Source of the DNA: an uncultured Clostridium sp.
GTDB taxonomy: Bacteria > Bacillota_I > Bacilli_A > RF39 > UBA660
DNA length: 64,000 nt
Reading direction: 5' to 3'
Assembly: GCA_902493795.1 (NCBI GenBank)
Contig: CABUQZ010000009.1
Span: 6,378-70,377, forward strand
Position numbers and translations under genes: made by a program. Numbering within the stretch: the stretch's first letter is position 1; each line of letters starts with the position of its first letter. Shown one piece after another: positions 8,104 to 16,228 of the stretch. Under the pieces are notes generated by a model, which saw nothing but the letters and a program-made list of their open reading frames with translations, did no database searches and was not told the DNA's origin.

Positions 8104-9522
8104 AACTTTTATATTTGTTGCACTAGGTCCATGGACTAAATTACCATCAATATCAAACTTTGATGAGTGACAAGGGCAGTCCCATGTTTTATCTGTATAG
8201 TTAAATATAAGACTACATTTCATATGTGGGCATTTATTGTAAACAATATGAGCATCCCCTGAAGAATCAACGTATTTTCCATACCAAATTCCATCTTTTT
8301 TAAAGACTGTCACATCATCATTATAAAATGGTTGATTCTTTACTAGTTTACTTAATATAAAACTGGTTCCATTTGAAAAACTATTTGCTGTATACTTAAA
8401 AAAGTTACTCATTCTAGTAGGATTAAAAGTATCACTATACTCATTTTTTATATTTAAAATAGAATCACTTATAATCTTAGCTGATATAGTACCATTTAAA
8501 AATCCCCATGTAGAATATCCTGTTGCAATATATAAGTTATCATCTAGTTTTCCAGAGAAGGGGATATAGTCAGGACTAATCACATCGATATTGGACCATT
8601 TATAAATAGGTTTTTTATGGTATTTTGATTGATATTCCAAAGAAAATTTATCTTCTTCACTTTTTGAGTCGATCATCTTACTTATTGATTTAGAATGAGA
8701 ACAGTATATCTCGTAGTTTCCATCATCTGTGTAGTATCTAACTGAATAATCACCAATTTGGGAAATAGCATTAAACATTTTATTTTTATCGACAAGTGAA
8801 GCAAGTAAATAGCTTTTTTCTACTGTTGTTTTAAAAGGGATAAGTCCTAAAGATATTAAAAAAGGATAATGGGTTGCAACAATAACTATTTTTGATTTAA
8901 TAACATTATTATTTACATTGGTATAGTAATATCCATCTTTAAAATCAATATCAGTTGCTAAAGAGTTTTCATAAATTTTTATCTTATTCTTAACTACATC
9001 TTTTAGACCAGTTAAATATTTATGTGGATTAAAAACAAAAGTGTCTCTTACTTCTATAGAATAAATATTATTAGGAATATCTTTATTTTCTACAACATTA
9101 TATAAAATATTATTCCTTTTTAATATTTTTTCTATTTTTTTAATGTCTTTAATCTCTTTTTCACTAGTAGCAAAAAGAAAAGAGCTATTAGGTTCCAAAT
9201 TACAATTAATCTTTTCCTTAGTAATTATATCTTTAATAATCTTTAAAGCTTCTAACTGGCTTTTTAAATAAACGTCTTCTTTTTCAATACTTCCTTTTAC
9301 TAAAGAATCTTGTAAATATGTAAGTTTTCCAGTTGAATACGCACTAACTCCAAATCCAATGGTTCCTTTATCGACTAAAATAATATCTTTACCTTGTAGA
9401 AAATAACAACAAGAAAGCCCAGTAATACCACCACCAATAACAAGTATCTCAGAAGTTAAATCTTTATCTATTTCATTAAAAGAGGAAAAATTAGCATCTT
9501 TTAACCAAATACTTTCATTCAT
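8092..9522 (-). CDS. FAD-dependent oxidoreductase fused to a Rieske [2Fe-2S] domain
   Basis: 476 residues from ATG 9522, which follows AGGTGATGATTTT; an upstream ATG at 9552 lacks a ribosome site. An N-terminal DAO-type FAD fold has the dinucleotide motif VIGGGITGLSCCYFLQ (about 28-43) and a STGKLTYLQD segment. The C-terminal 60 residues form a Rieske domain with CPHMKC and CPCHSSKF (CxH and CxxH ligands). This is the same architecture as Bacillus YhfW (family knowledge); its substrate is unknown. The gene is transcribed against the sporulation-like genes and separates spoIVFB from the sigma factor. Confidence 0.88.
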   Translation of the reverse strand: MNESIWLKDANFSSFNEIDKDLTSEILVIGGGITGLSCCYFLQGKDIILVDKGTIGFGVSAYSTGKLTYLQDSLVKGSIEKEDVYLKSQLEALKIIKDIITKEKINCNLEPNSSFLFATSEKEIKDIKKIEKILKRNNILYNVVENKDIPNNIYSIEVRDTFVFNPHKYLTGLKDVVKNKIKIYENSLATDIDFKDGYYYTNVNNNVIKSKIVIVATHYPFLISLGLIPFKTTVEKSYLLASLVDKNKMFNAISQIGDYSVRYYTDDGNYEIYCSHSKSISKMIDSKSEEDKFSLEYQSKYHKKPIYKWSNIDVISPDYIPFSGKLDDNLYIATGYSTWGFLNGTISAKIISDSILNIKNEYSDTFNPTRMSNFFKYTANSFSNGTSFILSKLVKNQPFYNDDVTVFKKDGIWYGKYVDSSGDAHIVYNKCPHMKCSLIFNYTDKTWDCPCHSSKFDIDGNLVHGPSATNIKVKKE

Positions 9523-9645
9523 AAAATCATCACCTATATATGTAATGAACATAATTATGATAAATTATTCATAAAGTTTAAAAGATAATTTAAATTATTA
9601 GGAAATAAGTTATTAAAAAGAAGTTATTTCTTAATAAAAGTGCTA

Positions 9646-9674
9646 TTGTAAATTTAACTTAAAAATGATATAGT
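9646..9674 (+). promoter_or_regulatory. SigA-type promoter, extended -10
   Basis: TTGTAA (9646-9651), a 17-base spacer and TATAGT (9669-9674) preceded by TGA. It is positioned just before the zinc-ribbon gene at 9695 and could also serve the sigma factor gene. Confidence 0.6.
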
Positions 9675-9694
9675 ACTGATGTAAGGATGATAAG

Positions 9695-9916
9695 ATGAGA
9701 AAAAGAAAATGTGAGCTTTGTGGAGCTACAATTAGCAAAAACGATGCTTTTTGCAAAACTTGTGGAAACTCCATAAAAAAAGATAAAGATATAACTGATG
9801 CAGTAATAGAAGATCCAAGTAGTAAAAGTAACACTAAATTCTTAGTTACTATAATTTCTATAATTATAATTATTATTTTAGTGCTACTAGTATACTTTCT
9901 ATTATTTGGAAATTAA
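9695..9916 (+). CDS. Zinc-ribbon membrane protein
   Basis: 73 residues. An N-terminal zinc ribbon (CELCGATISKNDAFCKTCGN, two CxxC knuckles at about 6-9 and 20-23) is followed by a linker and a C-terminal transmembrane helix (about 49-70). This layout is common in small Firmicutes proteins of unknown function, with the zinc ribbon on the cytosolic side. The start follows AAGGATGATAAG. It lies 37 bases ahead of the sigma factor and may be cotranscribed with it. Confidence 0.75.
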   Translation: MRKRKCELCGATISKNDAFCKTCGNSIKKDKDITDAVIEDPSSKSNTKFLVTIISIIIIIILVLLVYFLLFGN

Positions 9917-9953
9917 AAAATAATAAAAACATATAATTCTAATGGAGGATTAT

Positions 9954-10646
9954 ATGTTTTTTAAATTGTTAAATAAATTAAAAGAATTATTTGTTTTTAC
10001 AGCAAGTTATTCAAATAATGTCTTCTTAGATCCTTTAAGTGAAGAAGAAGAAAAAGAAATGCTTCAAAGAATGAAAGAAAATGATAATGAAGCAAGAAAT
10101 ACTCTAATTGAACACAACTTGCGATTAGTTGCTCACATCGTAAAAAAGTTTGACTATAAAAGTGTTGATCAAGATGATTTAATTAGCATTGGAACAATTG
10201 GACTTATTAAGGGTGTTGATACATTTCAAAAAAGTCATGGAACAAAACTTACTACTTATTGTGCTAAATGTATAGAAAATGAAATCTTGATGTATTTTAG
10301 AAGCAACAATAAAACAAATAAGAATATTTCATTAAATGAATCAATTGGCTTTGATAAAGAAGGAAATGAAATAACTATTCTAGATATTCTTAAAATGCCT
10401 TCTCCTGATTATATAAATGATATATCAGAAAAAGATAACATTAAGCTTTTAAAACAGTATTTCAACGTTTTAACTGATAGAGAAAAAGAAATCATAATGA
10501 AAAGGTATGGATTAGGAAATTACGAAGAAAAAACACAAAAAGATATAGCAAAAGAATATAAAATATCTAGAAGTTATGTCTCTAGAATTGAAAAAAGAGC
10601 TCTTATGAAAATGTTAAGAGAATATCTAAAAAATAACAAAGAGTAA
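9954..10646 (+). CDS. sigK: RNA polymerase sigma factor of the sigma-K type, with pro-sequence
   Basis: 230 residues from ATG 9954, five bases after GGAGG (9944-9948); an ATG at 9942 overlaps that site and is rejected. Region 2 (ARNTLIEHNLRLVAHIVKKF, DLISIGTIGLIKGVDTF) and region 4 (TQKDIAKEYKISRSYVSRIE, then KRALMKM) match Bacillus sigma-K almost word for word. The N-terminus (FFKLLNKLKELFVFTASYSN, then NVFLDPLS) resembles the Bacillus pro-sequence (VKELVFLVSYVKNNAF), in which SpoIVFB cuts before the Tyr; here the equivalent bond is Ser18-Tyr19. Candidate protease and inhibitor genes lie 2-3 kb upstream. The gene is continuous, with no intervening element. A vegetative role in a non-sporulating species cannot be excluded. 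Confidence 0.88.
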   Translation: MFFKLLNKLKELFVFTASYSNNVFLDPLSEEEEKEMLQRMKENDNEARNTLIEHNLRLVAHIVKKFDYKSVDQDDLISIGTIGLIKGVDTFQKSHGTKLTTYCAKCIENEILMYFRSNNKTNKNISLNESIGFDKEGNEITILDILKMPSPDYINDISEKDNIKLLKQYFNVLTDREKEIIMKRYGLGNYEEKTQKDIAKEYKISRSYVSRIEKRALMKMLREYLKNNKE

Positions 10647-10677
10647 GGAAGAAAAACACACAATTAGTTTATTTCTA

Positions 10678-10706
10678 TAGACTTTTTTTTCTATTACAAG
10701 TATAAT
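10678..10706 (+). promoter_or_regulatory. Possible promoter of the cohesin/cadherin-like gene
   Basis: TAGACT (10678-10683), 17 bases, TATAAT (10701-10706). A second TATAAT at 10712-10717 lacks a good -35. The T-rich stretch in between (10682-10690) may also help end the sigma factor transcript, but no strong hairpin is visible. Confidence 0.4.
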
Positions 10707-10765
10707 TAACTTATAATAGACGAATGATATGAGAAGTGTGTATACATCATAGTTTAGGAGGATAT

Positions 10766-12241
10766 ATGAAATATTTTAAAGTGTTGTTAACTATTATACT
10801 AGCCTTTGTTGTTGTTCCAACAATTGTTTTAGCAGCAGAAAATAGCATTAGTTTGGAATGTAATACAGTTGTAAGTAAAGGTGATGAGTTATCAGTTGAT
10901 ATTGTGCTTACAACTAAAGATACGACAAATGGTTTTGCAGCAAGCTTTACGTATGAGAAGTCAGCACTAGAACTTTTAAGTATTGAAAATAAAGATAACT
11001 GGGAAAGAAATCAAGAAGGGGAAACAGAAAGTGAAAATGGTCCACTTACTTTGAAATTTACTCATCCTAATGGAATTTCAGGAAAAACTACTGTTGCAAC
11101 TATCAGGTTTAAAGTAAAAAAAGATGCTACTAAATCAAGTGCTATCTTAACAATAGAAGGAACTGTAACTGCCAAAGAAGATGGAACAACTAGTACATTA
11201 GAAAAAGTAGAAAAGAAAATAGATATAAAATCAACAGATAATACACTAAAAGATTTAAAATTTAATGGAGAAACATTTATTAATTTTAAACCAACACAAT
11301 ATAGCTACACAAAAGAAGTAGATTCAAGCGTCATAACAGCTAATATTGAAGCAGAATTAAATGACCCAACAGCAAAATTTAAAGATAAATATGCACCAAA
11401 AACAGGGCAACCACTAGATTATGGTAAAAATGTTTTTGAAATAATAGTAGTATCAGCTTCTGGGGAAGAAAAAAAATATGTAATAACAATTGTTAGAGCA
11501 GATAATCGTGGAACAAACAATAATTTAAAAAGTTTATTAATAAATTCAAATCCAAAGTTATTTACCTTTGATAAAAGTGAACTAGAGTATACAATCACAA
11601 CTCACAAGTTAAAAACTATCGATGTTACAGCAATACCAGAAGATGAAAAAGCAAAAGTTGATATTAAAAAACCAGATGAATTAAAAATTGGTCTTAACGA
11701 AGTAACAATAACTGTAACAAGTGAGAAAAAAGAATCAAAAGTATATAAAATAACAATTAATAATGTAGATACTGATATAGATACAACACTAAGTAACATT
11801 GAAATATTTGGGCTAGACGAAGAATTTAATTTCGAAAAAGATAAACTAGACTATGAAGTATTATATAAAGAAAAATATAAAGACACAATTGTTATAAAAC
11901 CAGTATTAAGTAATAAAGATGAAGCAGAATATGATAGAGCAAAACTAGAAAGTGATATTTCAAACTTAGGACCAGATAAGAAAGTAACAATAACAGTAAA
12001 AGCCAAAGATGGAACAAAAGGAGTAGAAAGAGTATATACAATTACCTTTAAAAAAGACACAAGAATAAACTTTTTCTTGATTTTAGGATTAATTATATTT
12101 ATAGTATTACTTGTGATTTTCATAAGATTAGTATTAGAGAAAAAAAGAAATGACAAACAAAATACTAATAACAATAACAAAAAAGAGAAAGAAGAAGAAT
12201 TAGTTAAGACTAAAAAATTAGAAAAAGTAAGAGTAGAATAA
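10766..12241 (+). CDS. Surface protein with cohesin-like and cadherin-like beta domains
   Basis: 491 residues from ATG 10766 after TAGGAGG; an ATG at 10736 lies before this ribosome site. A signal peptide (about 1-25, ending VLAAEN) precedes a cohesin-type domain (about 28-150: ISLECNTVVSKGDELSVDI, GFAASFTYEKSALELL). Three cadherin-like beta-sandwich modules follow, each with a LKSL(L)IN ... F ... Y ... V(Y)TI pattern (about 155-245, 250-328, 333-425). A C-terminal helix (about 434-457) and a basic cytosolic tail complete a type I membrane topology, without an LPXTG motif. It starts the cluster with yqeG (20 bases downstream). The cohesin fold need not imply a cellulosome; a general cell-surface role is more likely. 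Confidence 0.75.
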   Translation: MKYFKVLLTIILAFVVVPTIVLAAENSISLECNTVVSKGDELSVDIVLTTKDTTNGFAASFTYEKSALELLSIENKDNWERNQEGETESENGPLTLKFTHPNGISGKTTVATIRFKVKKDATKSSAILTIEGTVTAKEDGTTSTLEKVEKKIDIKSTDNTLKDLKFNGETFINFKPTQYSYTKEVDSSVITANIEAELNDPTAKFKDKYAPKTGQPLDYGKNVFEIIVVSASGEEKKYVITIVRADNRGTNNNLKSLLINSNPKLFTFDKSELEYTITTHKLKTIDVTAIPEDEKAKVDIKKPDELKIGLNEVTITVTSEKKESKVYKITINNVDTDIDTTLSNIEIFGLDEEFNFEKDKLDYEVLYKEKYKDTIVIKPVLSNKDEAEYDRAKLESDISNLGPDKKVTITVKAKDGTKGVERVYTITFKKDTRINFFLILGLIIFIVLLVIFIRLVLEKKRNDKQNTNNNNKKEKEEELVKTKKLEKVRVE

Positions 12242-12261
12242 CTATTTCTTAAGAGGATTCT

Positions 12262-12783
12262 ATGAAGAAATATATTCCTAAAATGTATAAAAAAAACATT
12301 AAAGAAATTGATTATGATAAGTTAAAAAAAATGAATATCAAGTGCTTGATGTTTGATTTAGATAATACTTTATTAAAAGTTCATAAAAGTCTTCCTAAAA
12401 AAGAAGTATGTGACTTAATAAAAAAATTAAAACCTAATTTCAAAATATTTATAGCATCAAATAATAGCAGCAAGAAACGTTTGTCTCTTGCTGCTAAAAG
12501 TCTTGGTGTAGATTTTGTAAGATTTGCCATGAAACCTTTTTCAAGAGGGTTTAAGAAAGTACAGAAAAATTGTGGCGTTGAAAAAAGTGAAATGTGTATT
12601 ATTGGAGATCAAATAATGACAGATATCCTAGGGGGAAATAAATATGGTATTTATACTATATTAGTAGATCCTCTTTCAAAAGAAGAATTAAAAGTAACTG
12701 GATTTAACAGAATACTAGAAAAAAGAGTATTAAATAAACTTGAAAAGAAGAACCTTTTCAAAAAAGGAGAATACTATGAATAA
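12262..12783 (+). CDS. yqeG: YqeG family HAD phosphatase
   Basis: 173 residues, the usual YqeG length. HAD motif I is MFDLDNTLLK (Asp32, Asp34), motif II IFIASNNS, motif III/IV KPFSRGFKKV and GDQIMTD. The family (YqeG/GEP4-like) contains phosphatidylglycerophosphate phosphatases in other organisms; the bacterial substrate is not certain. The start follows AAGAGGATTCT. The 3' end overlaps yqeH by 8 bases, the conserved Bacillus pairing. Confidence 0.88.
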   Translation: MKKYIPKMYKKNIKEIDYDKLKKMNIKCLMFDLDNTLLKVHKSLPKKEVCDLIKKLKPNFKIFIASNNSSKKRLSLAAKSLGVDFVRFAMKPFSRGFKKVQKNCGVEKSEMCIIGDQIMTDILGGNKYGIYTILVDPLSKEELKVTGFNRILEKRVLNKLEKKNLFKKGEYYE

Positions 12784-13786
12784 CGAAAAATTTTGTCTTG
12801 GATGTGGAGTAAAGCTACAAGACACTAATATGTTATTTGAAGGATACACTCCAGACTTAGAGAATAATATCTGTTCAAGATGCTTTAAGTTAAGAAACTA
12901 TGGAGACTATCAAATTTCAACAAAATCTAATGAAGAATATATTGAAATACTAAAAAAAGTAAATGATACAAAAGACTTAGTTTTGTATGTAGTGGACTTA
13001 TTAAATATAGAAAAAGATCTTAATATGATAAGAAACTATATAACAAATAGACTTATTCTAGTACTTACTAAAAGAGATATTCTTCCAAGAAGTGTAAATG
13101 ATGAGAAAATTAAAAACTATTTTGCAAATCTTGGACTAGATTATCAAGATATAATAATTACAAGTGCTAATAAAAACTACAATATGGATGAACTTCTTTT
13201 AATGATTAAAAAGCACAAATCAAGTAAATATGTTTATGTGGTAGGAAAAACAAATGCAGGTAAAAGCACATTAATAAATAAAATGATTCAAAACTATAGT
13301 GAAGAAGATAAGTATGAACTAACTATTTCTCCACTTCCATCAACAACACTTAATAAAATTGATGTTAAACTAACTGATGATTTAACACTTATTGATACAC
13401 CAGGTCTTATTGATAGAGGAAGTATTGTAAACTATGTTGATTTTGATACGATAAAGAAAATAAATGCTAAAAAAGAAATAAATCCTGATACATTTCAATT
13501 GAAAAAAGGACATACATTAATAATTCCAGGTATCTTTAGAATTGATTATGTCGAAGGAGAAAAGAATAGCTTTACATTTTTTGTGTCAAATGACTTAGAA
13601 TTTATAAAAAAAGATACATCTAAATGTGAAGAAGTAAATGACTTAACAAAAAGAACTATTGAAGTTGGATATCATCAAGATTTAGTTATAAATGGTTTAG
13701 GTTTTATAAAGATTACAGAGAAGGCACTAGTTAATGTGTACCTACAAAGTAACGTAGAAGTTTTTGTAAGGGACTCATTGATATAG
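12776..13786 (+). CDS. yqeH: Ribosome biogenesis GTPase YqeH
   Basis: 336 residues from ATG 12776, six bases after AAGGAG; an in-frame ATG at 12740 lies inside yqeG without a ribosome site. An N-terminal zinc finger (CLGCG, CSRC) precedes a circularly permuted GTPase: G4 TKRD (about 98), G5 TSAN, then G1 GKTNAGKST (about 156) and G3 DTPG (about 206). The family acts in 30S subunit assembly. It overlaps yqeG, implying translational coupling; its stop codon lies inside the following terminator hairpin. Confidence 0.93.
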   Translation: MNNEKFCLGCGVKLQDTNMLFEGYTPDLENNICSRCFKLRNYGDYQISTKSNEEYIEILKKVNDTKDLVLYVVDLLNIEKDLNMIRNYITNRLILVLTKRDILPRSVNDEKIKNYFANLGLDYQDIIITSANKNYNMDELLLMIKKHKSSKYVYVVGKTNAGKSTLINKMIQNYSEEDKYELTISPLPSTTLNKIDVKLTDDLTLIDTPGLIDRGSIVNYVDFDTIKKINAKKEINPDTFQLKKGHTLIIPGIFRIDYVEGEKNSFTFFVSNDLEFIKKDTSKCEEVNDLTKRTIEVGYHQDLVINGLGFIKITEKALVNVYLQSNVEVFVRDSLI

Positions 13787-13796
13787 TCCTTTTTTT
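13768..13796 (+). terminator. Rho-independent terminator
   Basis: AAGGGACT (13768-13775) pairs with AGTCCTTT (13785-13792), followed by T. The TAG stop of yqeH is part of the hairpin. Confidence 0.75.
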
Positions 13797-13827
13797 GTAA
13801 AAAAATATGTCAATTTGCTCTAAAAAT

Positions 13828-13856
13828 TTGAATATAAGTACAAAAGTTGCTATAAT
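13828..13856 (+). promoter_or_regulatory. SigA-type promoter, extended -10
   Basis: TTGAAT (13828-13833), 17 bases, TATAAT (13851-13856) preceded by TGC. It would drive the hydrolase-murF-ddl operon with a very short leader. Confidence 0.75.
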
Positions 13857-13871
13857 TAACGTAGGTGTTAA

Positions 13872-14606
13872 ATGATGATATTTAAAGTTAAAGATATAGA
13901 TGTTAATTACATACAATATGGTAAGGGAAACATAGATGTCGTGTTACTACATGGTTGGGGACAAAATATAGAAATGATGGACCCAATAGGAAAGAAGCTC
14001 GAAAATATAGCAAAAATAACAATAATTGATTTACCAGGACACGGAAAATCTAGTGAACCCTTAGAAAGTATTACAATTTATGACTATTGCGAAGTAGTAA
14101 AAGAACTACTTGATTATTTAAAAATTAAAAAGCCCATTATGATTGGTCATTCTTTTGGAGGACGAATCTCTATAATATATGCTTCAAAATATGAAACAGA
14201 AAAACTTGTTCTTCTTGGAGCACCTTGTATTAGAAAACAACATAAAGAAAGCCTTAAAGTAAAGACTTTAAAAACATTGAAGAAAGTACCAGGACTAAAT
14301 AAGTTAGAGGGATTTGCTAAAAAACACATAGGGTCAAGAGATTATCGAAATGCATCTCCAATAATGAGAGCGATACTAGTAAACACAGTAAATGAAGACC
14401 TAAGTGAATGTGCCAAAAAAATCGAATGCCCAACCATTTTAATTTGGGGAGATAATGATACAGAAGCACCACTAGAAGAAGCAGAAGAACTAGAAAAAAC
14501 AATGAAAGACGCTGGATTAGTTGTTTACGAAGGTGGAACACACTACACTTATCTTGAATTTCTAAATCCTGTATGTAATGTTATAAAAACATTTATTAAG
14601 GAGTGA
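13872..14606 (+). CDS. Alpha/beta hydrolase
   Basis: 244 residues (242 if the second ATG at 13875 is used; AGGTG at 13863-13867 fits either). LLHGWGQN forms the oxyanion region, GHSFGGR carries the nucleophile Ser (about 93), WGDND the acid (about 193) and GTHYTY the His (about 222), a complete catalytic triad. The substrate is unknown. It is the first gene of an operon with a MurF-like ligase and Ddl, only 5 bases apart from murF, suggesting an envelope-related role. A second, related hydrolase is at 47846-48589. Confidence 0.85.
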   Translation: MMIFKVKDIDVNYIQYGKGNIDVVLLHGWGQNIEMMDPIGKKLENIAKITIIDLPGHGKSSEPLESITIYDYCEVVKELLDYLKIKKPIMIGHSFGGRISIIYASKYETEKLVLLGAPCIRKQHKESLKVKTLKTLKKVPGLNKLEGFAKKHIGSRDYRNASPIMRAILVNTVNEDLSECAKKIECPTILIWGDNDTEAPLEEAEELEKTMKDAGLVVYEGGTHYTYLEFLNPVCNVIKTFIKE

Positions 14607-14611
14607 TTTAA

Positions 14612-16219
14612 ATGGATTTATTAATATATTTAATATTCTTCTTTCAACTATTTTATGCTGCATACACAAGTAAAAAAGCACTTCATATGCTACAACAAAA
14701 CTTATATAATGAAAACAATAGATATATAAAATGGGTGTTTGAAAACAAAAAGCAAACATTTACAAATTTAAATTTATATGGAATATTATTTTCTATATTA
14801 CTTATGTACTCAAGAACAGAAGATATGGACTTATTCTTCCTAGGAGTATTGATTTTAGTCTACATAATAAGTTTTCTAGTAGATAAAGATAAAAGAAAAC
14901 TAGATCAAAATAAAAAACCACTTGTAATAACAGCTCGTGTTAAAAGATTAATATTTACATTGTGTATTTTATTTTTAATTCCAATAGTAGTTTATTTTTT
15001 CGATAAGTATTCAAGAAATTACGTAATACTTTCTTATGCCATTATGATATCTTTAGATTACATTATTATTTATATTGCTAATTTAATAAATCATCCACTA
15101 GAAAGAATGATTTATCATGGCTTTGAAAAAAAGGCTAAAAATAAACTTAAATCTATGAAAAATTTAAAAGTAGTAGGTATTACTGGAAGTTATGGAAAAA
15201 CTAGTAGTAAAAATATTCTTGATAGTGTCTTAAATGTAAGATTTAATTCACTAGCAACACCAAAAAGTTTAAATACTTTTAATGGTTTAATGATAACAGT
15301 TAATAATAAATTAACTAAGTTTGATGAAATCTTTATAGCAGAGATGGGAGCATATGTTAAAGGAGAGATTAATGGTCTTTGTAAATTAGTTAATCCTAAA
15401 TATGGAATAATAACATCAATTGGAACTGCTCACTTAAAGACTTTTGGAAGTGAAAAAAACATTCAAGAAGGTAAAATGGAACTTATTGAGTATCTTCCAA
15501 GTGATGGAGTAGGAGTTCTTAATAAAGATGATCCAAAACAAAAAGATTATAAAATTAAGAAAAAAGATCATGCTAAAATATTGTGGATTGGTATAGATGA
15601 AGATGACGTTGATGTAAGAGCAGAAAACATTAAATGTAACAATAAAGGAACATCTTTTAATGTTATATTTAAAGGTGATAAAAAAGCTTACCCATTTGAG
15701 ACAAAACTTCTTGGAAAACATAATGTTTATAACATCTTGGCAAGTATAGCTCTAGGAAAAGAATTTGGTCTTTCTATAAAAGAGTTACAACAAGGAGTTA
15801 AAAATGTTAATCAAGTAGAACATAGATTGGAACTTAAAAGAATCGGTACCTTCTATCAAATTGACGATGCCTATAATTCTAATCCAGTTGGAGCAAAAAG
15901 CGCATTAGATGTTCTTGATATGATGGATGGAACTAAAGTTGTAGTAACTCCAGGAATGATAGAACTAGGAAGCAAAGAAAAAGAACTAAATAAAGAGTTT
16001 GGAAAACAAATTGCAGATGTTGCAGATGAAGTAATTCTAATTGGAGAAAAAAGAACAAAACCAATTCATGAAGGTTTACTTGAGAAAAAATACAATGAGA
16101 AAAAAATACATGTATTAAATGACGTAAGAGAAGCATATACTCTTATCAATAAACTAAAAGATAAAGAAGACTTATATGCGTTATTTGAAAATGATTTACC
16201 AGATACATATACTGAGTAG
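14612..16219 (+). CDS. murF: Membrane-anchored MurF-type Mur ligase
   Basis: 535 residues. The first 160 are a membrane domain with about five helices (near 1-20, 51-66, 72-89, 112-130, 136-158), not present in ordinary cytosolic MurF (about 450 residues). The remainder is a Mur ligase: ATP loop GITGSYGKTS (about 189-198), NTFNGL, AEMGAYVKGEI, GTAHLKTFGS, LGKHNVYNILAS and DDAYNSNPVGAKSALDVL. MurF adds D-Ala-D-Ala to the UDP-MurNAc-tripeptide; the next gene is Ddl, which supplies the dipeptide, supporting the assignment. The membrane part may tether the reaction near MraY. The start follows AAGGAGTGATTTAA. Confidence 0.82.
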   Translation: MDLLIYLIFFFQLFYAAYTSKKALHMLQQNLYNENNRYIKWVFENKKQTFTNLNLYGILFSILLMYSRTEDMDLFFLGVLILVYIISFLVDKDKRKLDQNKKPLVITARVKRLIFTLCILFLIPIVVYFFDKYSRNYVILSYAIMISLDYIIIYIANLINHPLERMIYHGFEKKAKNKLKSMKNLKVVGITGSYGKTSSKNILDSVLNVRFNSLATPKSLNTFNGLMITVNNKLTKFDEIFIAEMGAYVKGEINGLCKLVNPKYGIITSIGTAHLKTFGSEKNIQEGKMELIEYLPSDGVGVLNKDDPKQKDYKIKKKDHAKILWIGIDEDDVDVRAENIKCNNKGTSFNVIFKGDKKAYPFETKLLGKHNVYNILASIALGKEFGLSIKELQQGVKNVNQVEHRLELKRIGTFYQIDDAYNSNPVGAKSALDVLDMMDGTKVVVTPGMIELGSKEKELNKEFGKQIADVADEVILIGEKRTKPIHEGLLEKKYNEKKIHVLNDVREAYTLINKLKDKEDLYALFENDLPDTYTE

Positions 16220-16228
16220 GAGGATAAA

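Noticed and set aside
9942..9956. Start of the sigma factor at ATG 9942
   Set aside because: That ATG overlaps the GGAGG site which serves ATG 9954, and the pro-sequence aligns from 9954.
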